64,000 nucleotides of DNA, from the NCBI RefSeq assembly GCF_033807575.1, contig NC_084711.1, positions 9,114,001-9,178,000 on the forward strand, written 5' to 3'. This document shows positions 1-11,702 of this stretch, piece after piece. Below the pieces are notes generated by a model that searched no databases, was not told the DNA's origin, and saw nothing but the letters and a program-made list of their open reading frames with translations. A program made the translations under genes and the position numbers. Each line of letters starts with the position of its first letter. Position 1 is the first letter of the stretch. This stretch comes from Cydia pomonella. Taxonomy: Eukaryota > Arthropoda > Insecta > Lepidoptera > Tortricidae.

Positions 1-473
1 GGCGGTACTGGCAGTGCCATCGTTATCTACCCAGCTTCTTTTGAGTCATTTTGTGATAAATTACTGTGTATACGAGGTATATGGATATTGCACATATTTA
101 TTGGAGAGAATCCTTTCTTTAGACCTGAGCTAAAATATTAGTATGGTAAAGTCGCTTATTGGGTCGACCTAAAAATCTAAGAATACATATTTATTTTAAG
201 CTAGTCCTCTTATTATAGAACCTATAGATATATATTATTTTGTACTAGTACCTAAATAAAACCCACGAGGGATTACGCAAAAATGCTAAAATATATTTTG
301 TTAAAAAGCTAGGTTTTGATAGAATTTCAATGGTATTAGGTATCGACAATGAAACCTCACGACCACTACAAGGGATCGAAAAATATATGTAGTAAATAGG
401 TTTTACTAGTCTATTCATCCATACAGAATAATAATACAAGATAAGATGTACAACTACTCAAAAATAATGATAT
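1..473. other. Unassigned AT-rich DNA
   Basis: I see no reading frame, tRNA-like box or inverted repeat of note. It ends at the A/T-rich tail of the SINE that follows. Confidence 0.5.
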
Positions 474-743
474 TAAAATAAATAAAAATAAATATTATAG
501 GACATTATTACACAAATTGACTAAGTCCCACAGTAAGCTCAATAAGGCTTGTGTTGAGGGTACTTGGACAACGATATATATAATATATAAATATTTATAA
601 CTACTTAAATACATAGAAAACACCCATGACTCAGGAACAAATATCCATGCTCATCACACAAATACATGCTCTTACCAGGATTTGAACCCGGAACCATCAG
701 CTTCGTAGGCAGGGTCACTACCCACTAGGCCAAACCGGTCGTC
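474..743 (-). mobile_element. tRNA-derived SINE, family 1, full length
   Basis: Read on the minus strand, the element starts at 743 with GACGACCGGTTTGGCCTAG, an A-box-like TGGCCTAGTGGG, followed by a B-box-like GGTTCAAATCC. These are the two internal RNA polymerase III promoter boxes of a tRNA-derived head. A body (GATGAGCATGGATATTTGTTCC), an AT-rich stretch, and a conserved 3' part (ACACAAGCCTTATTGAGC, then GTCAATTTGTGTAATAATG) follow, ending in an A/T-rich tail near 474. The same order of parts recurs at 20947, 24743 and 36896. SINEs of this type encode no protein and are copied by a LINE. The conserved 3' part is probably shared with that partner LINE, but this is inference. Confidence 0.9.
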
Positions 744-1358
744 AATATTATTCAGAGCTTTTCAATTCGGTCCATTTACTTTATAAGGCTATCGATTATT
801 TCCAAAGCAATCTGTGTTCTTTCTTACGCCCCTTCTATCAAGAGATACTGTAACAATAGGAGATTATTTCTAAAAATAGAGCCCCGTGGAAAACACAATG
901 TACTCAGCAATAATAAAACATTATTGGAGCCAAATTCGTGGGTGGTTTGGCTCATTAATCAACCTGAATTGCTGTCCAAGACCGGCACTCAAAGGGGATC
1001 TGCTGAAAACTATCCCTACTTTTCCTTTTTACCTGTTAATATTTCGACGTTCGTAAACACATTTATTTTAGAACTTTACCAATATGCTTGCGACATATTT
1101 ATGCTTACGTGAAATAAATTTTCAATACATCAGAGTTTATTTAGGTAGGAATTGGAATATTTTTTTCTGATTTTGAATCATTGCGGCTACGATGTATATC
1201 TGTAAAGTTAAATGTCATTGAGAGACTTTGCCAAGAAGTTTCCTTTGAAGATTATAATGACTACACATCGTTAACCTCATAGCATTTAGGTAGCACTTAA
1301 CTGTAGGTACTTCAAATTACTATTCGTACGTTCGTTCGTTAATAGTACTCTAGTAAGT
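744..1358. other. Unassigned DNA
   Basis: AT-rich, with only a 62-codon chance frame at 924-1112. I see no repeat or regulatory signal I would defend. Confidence 0.5.
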
Positions 1359-1502
1359 AGACCAAGCTAAGTAGGCAGCACTCTTGATAGCACAGACTTT
1401 GCAAGTGTTAAGTAAACGTCATAATTTCATAGAGGTTTGATGTATAAAATAACAATTGCGCAATCTGTGCTATTAAAATCACTGCCTACTTAGCTTGGTC
1501 TG
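1359..1502. mobile_element. Palindromic MITE, AGACCAAG type
   Basis: The ends are imperfect inverted repeats of about 45 bp. The left arm begins AGACCAAGCTAAGTAGGCAG and the right arm ends CTGCCTACTTAGCTTGGTCT. Inner parts of the arms also pair (GATAGCACAGACTTTGC against GCGCAATCTGTGCTATT). Short, non-coding and foldback-shaped, it fits a miniature inverted-repeat transposable element. The terminal motif AGACCAAG and the inner GATAGCACA block recur in the element at 26320-26455, so the two look related. Confidence 0.8.
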
Positions 1503-1595
1503 ACTCTAACTGCAGAGACTAGAATAGAAAAAGTGACATTATATAATGTAATATTTTCATGAAATATAACATTTATGACGATTTCGACGAATAAC

Positions 1596-1893
1596 GAAGC
1601 GTTGGTAGGCTAGCGCTAAGAGCGAGCGACTATCAATCCGGAGATCGCCGGCTCGTACCTATGATTTTTTCGGAACTTATGAACGATAAAATCATTTGAT
1701 ATTTACTAGTCGCTTGTAGGTGAAGTAAAACATCGTGAGGAAACCGGACTAATCCCCATAGGGCCTAGTTTCCCCTCTTCACTTTCGTAAAAACTAGTGC
1801 CTACGCCAATTCTTGAGATTAGTGGCTCACCTCAGGCTCCCATGAGCACTGGTAATGCCGGGTCAAACATTTAGTAGAAGTATTAACGATGAC
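1596..1893 (+). mobile_element. tRNA-derived SINE, family 2, B box deleted
   Basis: It starts GAAGCGTTGGTAGGCTAGCG (A-box-like) and runs through CAATCCGGAGATCGCCGG to GGCTCGTACC. Other copies here have GGGTTCAAAC (B box) before CCCGGCTCGTACC; this copy lacks those bases, so its polymerase III promoter is probably dead. The body has the family hallmarks: CATTTGATATTTACTAGTCG, CATCGTGAGGAAACCGGAC, GTAAAAACTAGTGCCTACGC and CAGGCTCCCATGAGC. Copies of the same family lie at 23042, 33506, 51010 (minus strand) and 62318. Confidence 0.88.
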
Positions 1894-4800
1894 ATTGCCA
1901 CATTTTGTCATTGAAACTGGCATGCAGAGTTAGTTAAATAATTCTAAATCGTAAAAGTCACTTCTATTACGAATGCAATAAATATTTCGAAGATAAGCTG
2001 CTTATACTACAAAACGAAGTCTGAACACTCTCAACAATGCCGTAAAAAATGTGGATAAAAATATAAATAATTCATTGCAAAGTAAATGACTTGTCTCTGC
2101 CGAAAACATTTACTTATATTTTCTTCTCTTCAAAGTCTTTTTAAATGTGTGTACAGTCGCTGAATAATCTTGATAAAAAGATTACCTACAGCTTCAAAGG
2201 CGTTTGTTTCTGTACGAGTATTTACTAGTGCGAATTAGAAGACGCCAGTATCGCAACACACAGACACTTTTCAAAACAGACAAGTCATTCGAATTATCAA
2301 AATAAGATCAAAGCAACGGTAGCATTTACACTTCAAACGTAAACGTAGGTAATTAATCGGACCACAAAGGGTTTGGGTTGAGGATACCTATAAACGTATG
2401 CGAAAAGTTTTTATGGCGCAATAAAATCCAACTCACCAATGATATACGTATATTTTGTAGTCACAGACCGACTACATCATGTTTTCATTTAAATCTGTCT
2501 ATTTATTTAAGCCGTTAGTCGTAATTCGTATTCGTAAGTGATTACTAACTGGTTCTAATAAATGTTTATTTAAAAGCCTCGCCTGTATTAATAAATAACG
2601 TCTGTCTAAATACAACCATCTAAATATCTACACTAAACGAAGTGGATTTAAAATGGGTTGTATTTGAAACTAATAGTACTTAATGCTTCTATCACGACTG
2701 TTTAATTTAAACTAATCGTTTCTATTTTCTAAGAAAATTTTACAATATCTTTTCTTAGATATAATAACATCAATTTGTAACAAAAACCCGTTTCTGTAAT
2801 TTGGGGCTCAATTTGCTATCACAATCTGCCCCTTTTATTCTGGCAATATCCCTGGCCGCAGTCATTACGAGGAAATTATACCGCAACATGCCGTAGAACA
2901 ATACCCCTAACGAGTCGAATATTGTCTCTGTGCAAAGCTGGAGAATTTTCTTGAAGCTTTGTGAAGATAGAGGATGGGTCACGTTCTTGTGGCCACCGAT
3001 GTAGGTTTACCAGGCGTGAGGATTGTTAGTACCTAAAATTTCAGAAATGATGGTCATTAACAAATAAAAACTAAAGTTGTCTTTTGTACCCAAAAGAAAG
3101 TGCATTAATAAAGATAACGGTTGTGGTTCATATCAGCCAAAAAAATGGGGTAGGTTTGCCTGTACAAAAAATATGGACTAAATACATATATACTAAATAC
3201 ATACTAAATATATACTGTATGTATATTTGAGCCCCTATTAGGACAGAAGCCGGAACACCACAAAAAAATCTAATGAAATATTTTAAGATACTGTAAAAGT
3301 AATTCATATTTTGTCGAATGCCGAAACCACCAGGGACAGTACGAAAAATAACCTTGTATTGATAAGGCCCCCCTTTTTCTTGAATCGACTACCTAGTGTC
3401 TTTTATAATTTTGGTTAAGAATAGCATAGCGTCAATCGAAACTTAAATAACTTTATGGAAATTCGTTTCGTCGAAAATCGTTTTCTAGAAACGATGGTCA
3501 CTGGGGTAAAGATATTGGAAATATGGTCACCCTACATGGACGTGCTTGTTAAATAGGTGATGCTGGCCTTGGCCCACTGTGACTACTGTCCATTGGAGTG
3601 CACAGAATTATGCCCTAGGCAAACGTGGCAGCGCTAGTATTGATTGCACTTGGTACTCGAGTATTTTAAACAGCAATATGTTTGGATTTGTCTGTAGGTA
3701 TAATACACGTGAGGTTTTGTATATGAATTTTAAAGTCATCAAATTAGTTCAGTATCAGTAGCCTAATCTCAAGTACGTATAATCAGCAGCAGAAGTTGGT
3801 AAGCCAAAGAGGTGTTCAAAATGACCAGTACAATTACGGTGCTTTATTTGCTTTAGATCATTTTTAACCGCTAACCCGTTTTTAAATTTGAAAAATAACG
3901 ATAACAAGCGACAAGAACAGTACAAATTAAATAATTATGCGACCAAACTAATTATCTTAAAAAAAAAAAAACAGATATTATTAGATACAATGAAATTTAA
4001 TAGACACATACAATGATGACGCCGTTAGCTAGAATCAATAATAATCACTACTGTTTCGTACTTATGGGTCCATGTACGCCCACTTCGAATGTACTTCACT
4101 GAAGGGCTCTCCTGAGGAAAGCCTCGACGTGCCATATGTTGCTTAAAGGTGATATATAAATATAAATATATATTTAATCGTCAAATTTCTATGAGGCACC
4201 TTAATGTAGTAGGTTCTATATAAAGCACGTGGATTGTGGATATCGAGAATAATCTTGCACATAACGTGGATATAGTACCGTTTTTCCCGAATGGATTAAG
4301 AACAATTAGGACGCGGAAGCATTTCACGGTGTATTACACAACAGTGCTAACTAATCGCCTTTTGCGAGACAGATCGCCTTCGCACGTTCCTGTGCGTGAA
4401 TTCCTATCGCTTAGCCGACTAGTCGAAAATTTCGGTAATCCAGAGTCTTTGAGCTCCGAGATCACAACAACTATGTGTCTTTGGAAAGCGCACTTATACC
4501 GGTCGGTTAGATCGCTTGTCTTTAAAAACAGTTTGAATAGCAACATCAATTACTTCCATCGCTCGTGATCTCACCAAAATAAGCGTGACCCTCAATTTTA
4601 TAACAACTATGCGTAATAGCAGATCATTGTTAACACTGGATGTGCATACATGGCGCTAGGATTGTCAGTAACAACTGTGCTTTATTTACAGGTCTGCAAA
4701 TCCCTCGGTAACGCGGGGCCGGACGTCACTTAGGTGTCTTTGAAGGGTGCGTGGGACTGCAAGATTAGATTTGTAGCTTTATTTCTCGTATATCACTGTC

Positions 4801-5844
4801 GTTGTTGTTTGGTCATGTGGTGTTCCATGATGTTACTACATTTAGTATTACTCAATATTTACGATTCAACTGTTTTAGGGCGTTTGGTAAGTATAAAATA
4901 ATAAATATTTAATTACATATAAACTTCATTAATACTCGTATAATCTCTTCATTAATACTCGAATATTAACTATCAAATGATAAGTAATATATGGAGAAGA
5001 GAATTCGTCTTGAAAGTTGAAATAATACCTAAACTAAAACAAAAATTTGATTAAAATTCAAAATCAAGAAGTCTTTTTATACCGCTTCTTGTTAGTATGC
5101 TGCTTCATGAAAATGGAAAATAAACAAAACCAAAAGTAGCACTTTGTCTGCTGAACCTTGCGTATGATCCTCAACAATTGTATTCGACTGAAAGTATAAA
5201 TGAATTAGGTATTCATTTATACTTACATATATTTTTAAACTTTTATGAAAATTGATAAATATTTTTTTATTATTTCTTTCATACATCGGCACGTTATTTC
5301 CCACGGACAGTGTAATCTACTTACGTAGCAGATTTTTGTTTTTCCTCGTACCCTGTTCCTCAAAATGTGATGTGCGTAAGTCTAAGCTCAATCCTATGAT
5401 ACTTTGTTCAACGACATCGTGTAACGGAACGCATTTATCGGCTACTTGATGACATTTCCTACCGTCCACCCGTCCCTATTTGGTTATGACAAGCTACATT
5501 TTTGTTTGATCAACGCGTGAGAATTGTGAAAGTTTTTATTTATGAATACAACTAGTCTTACCGGTTATAGTAAACATTACTGCATTTAATGCGCCGTCAT
5601 TTACTATTTAAATTTTAGATTAACATTGCAACTTCATATGATTTAATCGTTTAGATGACAGGTGCGACATTTGTTGCCTACTTGTTAATTCAAATTTGAC
5701 TACGGTTATGGCAGTTACAAGACATTGGAATCGTACTTCCAATATTATGTTACATTTATAGTACATTAAAGGCGATATTAATCTCACGTAAACACTTTCT
5801 TGTTATGATCGTATGCTCTGTACGACACTGCACATTCTTGTATA
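1894..5844. other. Long stretch of unassigned, mostly unique DNA
   Basis: No exon or repeat that I recognise. The longest frame, 4236-4568 on the plus strand, opens at GTG rather than ATG and is overlapped by an antisense frame at 4334-4549, so I do not call it a gene. A TATATAAAG string at 4217-4225 precedes it, but there is no initiator or ATG at a sensible distance. A poly-A run lies at about 3960-3971. Confidence 0.5.
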
Positions 5845-6689
5845 TTTTTAGGGTTCCGTAGCCAAATGGCAAAAAACGGAACCCTTATAGATTCGTCATG
5901 TCCGTCTGTCTGTCCGATTCTGTCACAGCCACTTTTTTCCGAAACTATAAAAGCTATACTGTTCAAACTTGGTAAGTAGATGTATTCTATGAACCGCATT
6001 ATGATGTTTACACAAAAATAGAAAAAAAACAATAAATTTTGGGGGTTCCCCATACTTAGAACTGAAACTCAAAAAATCTTTTTTCATCAAACCCATACGT
6101 GTGGGGTATCTATGGATAGGTCTTTAAAAATGATTTTGAGGTTTCTAATATCATTTTTTTTCTAAACTGAATTGTTTGCGCGAGAGACACTTCCAAAGTG
6201 GTAAAAAGTGTGTCCCCCCCCCCCCCCCGTAACTTCTAAAATAACAGAATGAAAAATCTAAAAAAAATATATGATATACATTGCCATGCAAACTTCCACC
6301 GAAAATTGGTTCGAACGAGATCTAGTAAGTAGTTTTTTTTTAATACGTCATAAAAATTAAAAAAAAATTTTTTTTTCATCAAACCCATACGTGTGGGGTA
6401 TCTAAGGATAGGTCTTCAAAAATGATATTTAGGTTTCTAATATCATTTTTTTCTAAACTGAATAGTTTGCGCGAGAGACACTTCCAAAGTGAAAAAAAGT
6501 GTGTCCCCCCCCCTGTAACTTCTAAAATAACGGAATGAAAAATCAAAAAAAAAAAATGATATACATTACCATGCAAACTTCCAACGAAAATTGGTTTGAA
6601 CCAGATCTAGTAAGTAGTTTTTTTAATACGTCATAAATGGTACGGAACCCTTCATGGGCGAGTCCGACTCGCACTTGGCCGCTTTTTTA
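5845..6689 (-). mobile_element. GGTTCCGTA-family repeat, long copy with internal tandem duplication
   Basis: In family orientation (minus strand) it begins near 6689 with AAAAAAGCGGCCAAGTGCGA, continues GTCGGACTCGCCCATGAAGG GTTCCGTACC, and ends near 5845 with GGCTACGGAACCCTAAAAA. Short inverted repeats AGGGTTCCGTA / TACGGAACCCT lie close to the ends. Inside, a block containing CATCAAACCCATACGTGTGG occurs twice, at about 6085 and 6377, a period near 292 bp. Each block carries a run of C (16 in the first) followed by GTAACTTCTAAAATAAC. There is no coding capacity. The same element in the other orientation fills 63330-64000, and shorter relatives lie at 31174-31347 and 57083-57294. Confidence 0.85.
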
Positions 6690-7818
6690 CATTTAATGCA
6701 TGAGTAAATACGTAGAAAGAAGTTCGACTACTTAGCGGTACAAGCCAAATGGTCAATTAAATACGCCGATATTTAGTAAAATCTTGTTTGAAATATTGAC
6801 TTGCAACGCCACGTTTTCTCAGTTACGCTTCTTCTCATCTGGCACTAACTCGAACCTTCTATGCCTACAAATCCAGATCCCCAAGGTATAATCACCTGCC
6901 TCTCAACCTAGCTACGCTTCATTCAGTGGAGTTAAAAGTGGATCGTTCCCGCAATTAGTCGGGTAGCGTCGCGGCTCCAGCATTGCCGCTCTAAACAATA
7001 ACTTGTCACCCATCTAAATGCAAATACAGCCCGCGCCCCTTGATCTCCGTCATCTCATCCCTCATTTGTCGACTCGCGAAATAAGAATTTGCTTGTACAA
7101 TTGCTGAATTGCGCGCGGTTTGAGAAAACGAAATTGTATACATTAAAGCGAGTTATTAAAAGGATATCATAAGCTCTCATGTAATTCATTTATAGGTTTC
7201 GATAAATGCTATAAATACACTATGCCTACATAGGAGAGGTACCTCTTATTTTTCTACAGTTTAAATCGATAAACAAATTACATAATGGCCGGTTTAAAAA
7301 AAAAGATGTTGCTCCTAAAATTCAAACACCCAAGGGATTAATGACAATCTTATTTACTTAAAAAGCCATATCCACGTGTTAAACGTTGAGACACTGAACT
7401 ATCCAACCGCAGATCAAACTGCCAATACCCAACGCTTATTTACATCGCTACTAGTCAAAATTACTATCAAACATTCTATGTACGAGTACATTACCCAATT
7501 TTATGCACAGATTCTAATATGTAATGAAACTAAAAAGTTGGATAGTCTGCCCAATTACGTGCTCACTCTCTAAAACCTGCTCGAAGTTAAGCCAATGATG
7601 GCCAAAATTAGTAATTTAGTCAGGTTGGCTACAGCGCCAAACTCGCTGAAGCGATTGTGGGAAGCTTCATTAATATTGTATAACCAGAGCCTGCAGTTTG
7701 CATGATGTCAGCACTGGAATACATTATTATTCAGTTAAGATAACTAATTTAATGTAACTTATTATAATAATTATCCTAATTTCAAAACTAGGATAGCTAT
7801 ATAGAACTCCAATATGGT
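6690..7818. other. Unassigned DNA with a GC-richer patch
   Basis: The stretch at about 6880-7130 is visibly GC-richer than its surroundings and looks unique (for example GTCGGGTAGCGTCGCGGCTC). It could be a conserved non-coding element, which only cross-species comparison could show. A 65-codon frame at 7376-7573 has no recognisable similarity. Confidence 0.45.
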
Positions 7819-8217
7819 ATAAGTAAGTAAATAAAAAATCATTTATTCAGAATAAAAGTAATCTCTCCATTTTACAAAACAACTCTTCTGCCAAACTGCC
7901 GGGCAGTTTGTTGGCAGAGGGACCCCCTTAAAACATAGATCGGTAGACTTAGCTAAATGGCAAGTTACTTGTTAAGTACATCTTATTGCTTATGATGGTA
8001 ACTTCAATTAGATTTGGCTTAAAAGAAGCATTTTCATTTTAAACATAAACATCCTAATTGAGTTACATTTCCTTATATCATACGGTACTTTATTATACGA
8101 TTTGGGGACCAAATACTTCCTGCTTCTTTTTCCATGATAATGATTACCACACGACGGAACCGCTAACATTTTATTATTAATGTTTGTTGTTAATCTAGAG
8201 CGGTTTATTCGGGTCAT
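7819..8217 (-). mobile_element. LINE remnant: end of reverse-transcriptase ORF plus 3' UTR
   Basis: The minus strand at 8217-8008 encodes about 69 residues with the layout of the C-terminal tail of jockey/CR1-like LINE polyproteins. There is a basic segment, then a block reading YLVPKSYNKVPYDIRKCNSI, then FKMKMLLLSQ and a stop. That Y-x-x-P-x-x-YN-x-x-P-x-DIR pattern is typical of the region after the reverse transcriptase domain. Downstream on the same strand about 190 bases of 3' UTR end in GAATAAATGATTTTTTATTT and ACTTACTTA-type repeats near 7819. The polymerase and endonuclease domains are missing: a 5'-truncated dead copy. Confidence 0.65.
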
Positions 8218-10108
8218 TCATATTTGCTGAACTGCTCTAAAGCCAGCGACATCCCTACCTTCTCATGAACCGGCAACATACGGCATTCCAAAAATAATTC
8301 CTCATAATCACTTTTTTACAGCGAATTTTAGTTTTTTTTTGTCCACTAATAGCTTCACAAAACGTATCTGTAATGACTTGATCGTAAACTTAAACAACAA
8401 ACAGTTTCAAGTAGTCGAGTTATCTTAGTTGGAATACTAATAACATCGTAATACAAATATTGAGCCAAATAGAGAATTTTCCATTATTTGTAGTAATGGA
8501 AAAGCTTATGGTTAACGAAATGATTTACCAAAAATCACCCTTCTATAAGGCGTAAATCTGAAATTACCAAATATTCTTCAAGAACCAGCCGTTTTGAACA
8601 AAATCGATTGGGTCCATAACGAGTTTCCACATCGTAGAGGGCGGATGAATAAGATTAGGCGAGATAAGGAGCTATTGCGATCGACCACTAGGCCTTTTGT
8701 TGGGAGAAAATGTAAATCGCTCGAACACTCGCGGGATGGAGCAGGTCCCGCATAAATCCTGTTAGTGACATAGCAATTTAACTTCAGCCATTGCTGACCT
8801 GTTACGTGCTACGGAATTTATCTGTTATCAAGCTGTGGTACCTACGCTGCGGTTTTCAACCACACGACAGAGCCACAAAACTGGCAATTGATTCATGACA
8901 AAGAAAATGAATGCCTTTTCTATTTAAAGTTCAACAATAACAAATGCACAAACCATAAGCATCTTTGGTTGAAATACTAGTCATAAAGTATTATTATGCC
9001 ATAGAAAATACGTAACTACAATAATAACAAATATTTATTCATGGGTTAGAATTCCTTGATAGAAATAAACAATGTGACCTTACCACCGTGGGTTACAATC
9101 GAATCGATAAAGCTGTCCACGATGACTTTTGTAGGTACGTTGTTAAGGCAATAGTCAGCATCATGAGCGAACGACGCCGTGTATTTTTATTCAAACGAGA
9201 AAGCCTTTTGTAATCATATCAGTCGTTGCTTTCTTATAGTCACGAGAAATGTAAACTTGACAGAACAGATGAATGTTTAATAGAGTTTATAGTGTAAGGA
9301 ATATTATGATCGTGACCAATTGTAATAAGTAAGGTGACCCCCCAATGCGCGGCAACGACTCAGCGGGACGCGGCACTAGTACTCACGGGTTAAAATCTTA
9401 CAATGAGGCATCTTACTCATAATAGGGAATGTGATTAATCATGATTATACAAAACCGTTGCTCCAATTCTATAATTTGAGCTATACGTACTATACTTAAC
9501 GGTATATAGCACATTAATCAATAGGATAGACAGTAATCACAAACATGAAATTTCTTGTTAGATTTCCGAAACCTACATTTCCCACGAACCCTTATTCACA
9601 AAATGTTCCCAGGCTTTTTCATCAGCGGGATTGATACGTTAGTGGTCGACGACAAGAGGTCACAGACAAAAGGGTAGTATAAGATGTGATGCAAGTGATG
9701 CACGCGGTGGCTTTTACCGTAACTACAGTTTATTTTTAGATGTGAAATTCCACAAAGCAAACTTCGCTTCAAAAGGAACTTGTTAAATATTTCATCTGAC
9801 ATGACATATGTACATAGTTTCTATCCCTGTACTCTAATAGAAGGAAGTGGAACTTTAGAATAGGGAATATTACGCTAACTCTGCTAACTAAAAACTCTGC
9901 GAAGGGGGCGCTAATAGCACAAACTGAGGACCTACCTCGAAACACGAAAATCGAAATTTCGTTATCTGCCCCTCTTTATCACTCTTGCATATTCGAGCGA
10001 TAGAGAGATAGATAATTAACGTATTTTCGATCTTCGCGTTTTGCGGTAGACTCTCTGTAAACATACCGCCTTGATGCTTGAAAGTCATAGTGAAAACTGC
10101 AGTGGAAG
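8218..10108. other. Unassigned DNA
   Basis: No repeat or exon that I recognise. Short minus-strand frames at 9596-9802 and 9888-10088 look like chance. Confidence 0.5.
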
Positions 10109-10208
10109 CATGGTTCTATTTTTATCGCTTGTCACTATGCCTGTCACTTTCGCACTTACATACTTGTTAGGACGTGACAGGCATGGTGACAAATGATAAA
10201 GAGCCGAC
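10109..10208. mobile_element. Palindromic MITE, TATCGCTTGTCAC type, copy 1
   Basis: A hairpin element. The left arm TTTATCGCTTGTCACTATGC plus CTGTCAC pairs with the right arm GTGACAGGCATGGTGACAAA plus TGATAAA, around a loop containing TTCGCACTTACATACTTG. An inverted copy lies at 10937-11038. Confidence 0.85.
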
Positions 10209-10746
10209 CTTCTTAGCCCTACAGGGTCACAAAACTGTTTAAGGCAAGGCATAGTATGTATAAGTTAATCTATGGTTTGCAATGCGTGCTGGTTCTGCAC
10301 TCTGGCGGCAGAACATTGCAGTAATATCCCCTATTGTAGTGGTTTTATTAGGAAAACCAATACAAGTATACGGTGGTGTTTTTTGTAAAGTCCGTTAATT
10401 TCAAGGGTGCATTCCTGGGCTTTTAATTGAAGTAATTTTCTCAAAGAAACAGGTATTCTTATTAACTCCATTTTGGAGATAATCAATTATTTATTTTATC
10501 TGATAAGGCCACTACGAGCGTGTACACTTGCTTTGGAGCCTGTTTACATTTTGATTAGTGTTAAGAATGAGTTAATTTGCTACTAAACGCAAGTACTGTC
10601 TCGGATGATCGATATTCGAAATATCATTGATATGTCATAGTTTTCAATTGTTTGATGAATTAAAAAATAATGACCGTGTCAAACAACGCTATTAATTACT
10701 TGAACGAAAAAAAAAAAGTTGATTTTCATTCAGTTTTCTTAAAAGG

Positions 10747-10886
10747 AACAGTCGCTATCAGATATATCGGAGCGACCAAGGCGCTCACAAATATCTGACC
10801 ACACCTCTATTGTCAAGGCGTTAGAGTACGTGATTAGACATTTGTGAACTCCTTGGCCGTTCCGATATATCTCATGGTGACTGTAA
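10747..10886. mobile_element. MITE with about 45-bp imperfect terminal inverted repeats
   Basis: The left end CAGTCGCTATCAGATATATC then GGAGCGACCAAGGCGCTCAC pairs with the reverse of the right end, GTGAACTCCTTGGCCGTTCC then GATATATCTCATGGTGACTG. It is about 140 bp, non-coding, and sits between the two inverted copies of the palindromic MITE at 10109 and 10937. Confidence 0.8.
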
Positions 10887-10936
10887 TTAGCCATACCCCG
10901 AAGTTAACGGAGTTTAAAAAACAGTAGGGCTAATAT

Positions 10937-11038
10937 GGTTGGCTCTTTATCATTTGTCACCATGCCTGTCACGTTCTAACAAGTATGTAAGTGCGAAAGT
11001 GATGGGCATAGTGACAAGCGATAAAAATGGAACCATGC
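10937..11038. mobile_element. Palindromic MITE, TATCGCTTGTCAC type, copy 2 (inverted)
   Basis: This is the reverse complement of 10109-10208 with only a handful of differences over about 100 bp, including the GGCTCTTTATCATTTGTCAC end and the GGAACCATG end. Each copy is itself a hairpin. Confidence 0.85.
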
Positions 11039-11157
11039 TGCCAACACAGATGTATATATAATATTTTGATTTCTTCCAGATATACCTCAAGGTCCCTTCT
11101 TGATATTAGTGCATCAAAGATTGTGTCCAATACAATGAATTGATTTCATTAATCGAA

Positions 11158-11540
11158 ATAAATAGTTATTTGTTTTACAAGGGAGCAAAGTGAAGCACGG
11201 ATAATAGTGAAGTGAAGTGAAATCCTCGCAACGCTCAAGATTCGACTTCTCGAACAATGGATTCAATTTTGGTATTTTTCGCTTGCTCGGGTATTAGCAC
11301 GAGCGGTTAAACAAACTTTGCCTACGAGTGAAACACACACTTTTTCACCACACCAACGCGAAGAAAATACCAAATAAATCTAACCAAATCATATCCAAAT
11401 GAACGTAATAAAAAATTAGCATTCAAAAGTAAATTCTACCAGCTAACATAAGGAAACCACTCATAATTTGCATCTGATTACTTTGCTCCACATGTGGATA
11501 AAATGCAACTTTCTCATTAGTTCTTGAACAAAATAGTTAT
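11158..11540 (+). repeat. Dispersed repeat, TACAAGGGAGCAAAG type
   Basis: It begins near AATAGTTATTTGTTTTACAA followed by GGGAGCAAAG, which matches the start of the repeat at 49919 (TTATTATACAAGGGGGCAAA). It includes GAGTGAAACACACACTTTTTC and ACCACACC, and ends around CTCCACATGTGGATAAAATG then CAACTTTCTCATTAG. A fragment of the same type lies at about 49668-49750. I recognise it as a lepidopteran interspersed repeat but cannot assign a class. A two-hairpin foldback element follows directly. Confidence 0.55.
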
Positions 11541-11702
11541 TTACGATACAAGTGTAGAAAATAGGAAATTCGCAACGAGTGGTGACAAATTAAAACACGA
11601 CCGAAGGGAATGTTTTAAATCGACACGAGTTGCGAATAACCTGGTCGCACGTGTATCGTACAACGTTTTACGGTACATAACTCTTTAAAGTTTCGACATA
11701 TG
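11541..11702 (+). mobile_element. Two-hairpin foldback element, copy 1 (second hairpin incomplete)
   Basis: The first hairpin is present: TTACGATACAAGTG and AAATAGGAAATTCGCAACGA on the left pair with TCGACACGAGTTGCGAATAA and the CACGTGTATCGTA end on the right, across the core AAACACGACCGAAGGGAATG. The second hairpin begins (TTTTACGGTACATA) but is degraded. Complete copies are at 22470 and 43449. Confidence 0.8.

Noticed and set aside
4236..4568. 110-codon plus-strand frame behind a TATATAAAG string
   Set aside because: The start is GTG, an antisense frame overlaps it, and there is no initiator or usable ATG at the right distance.
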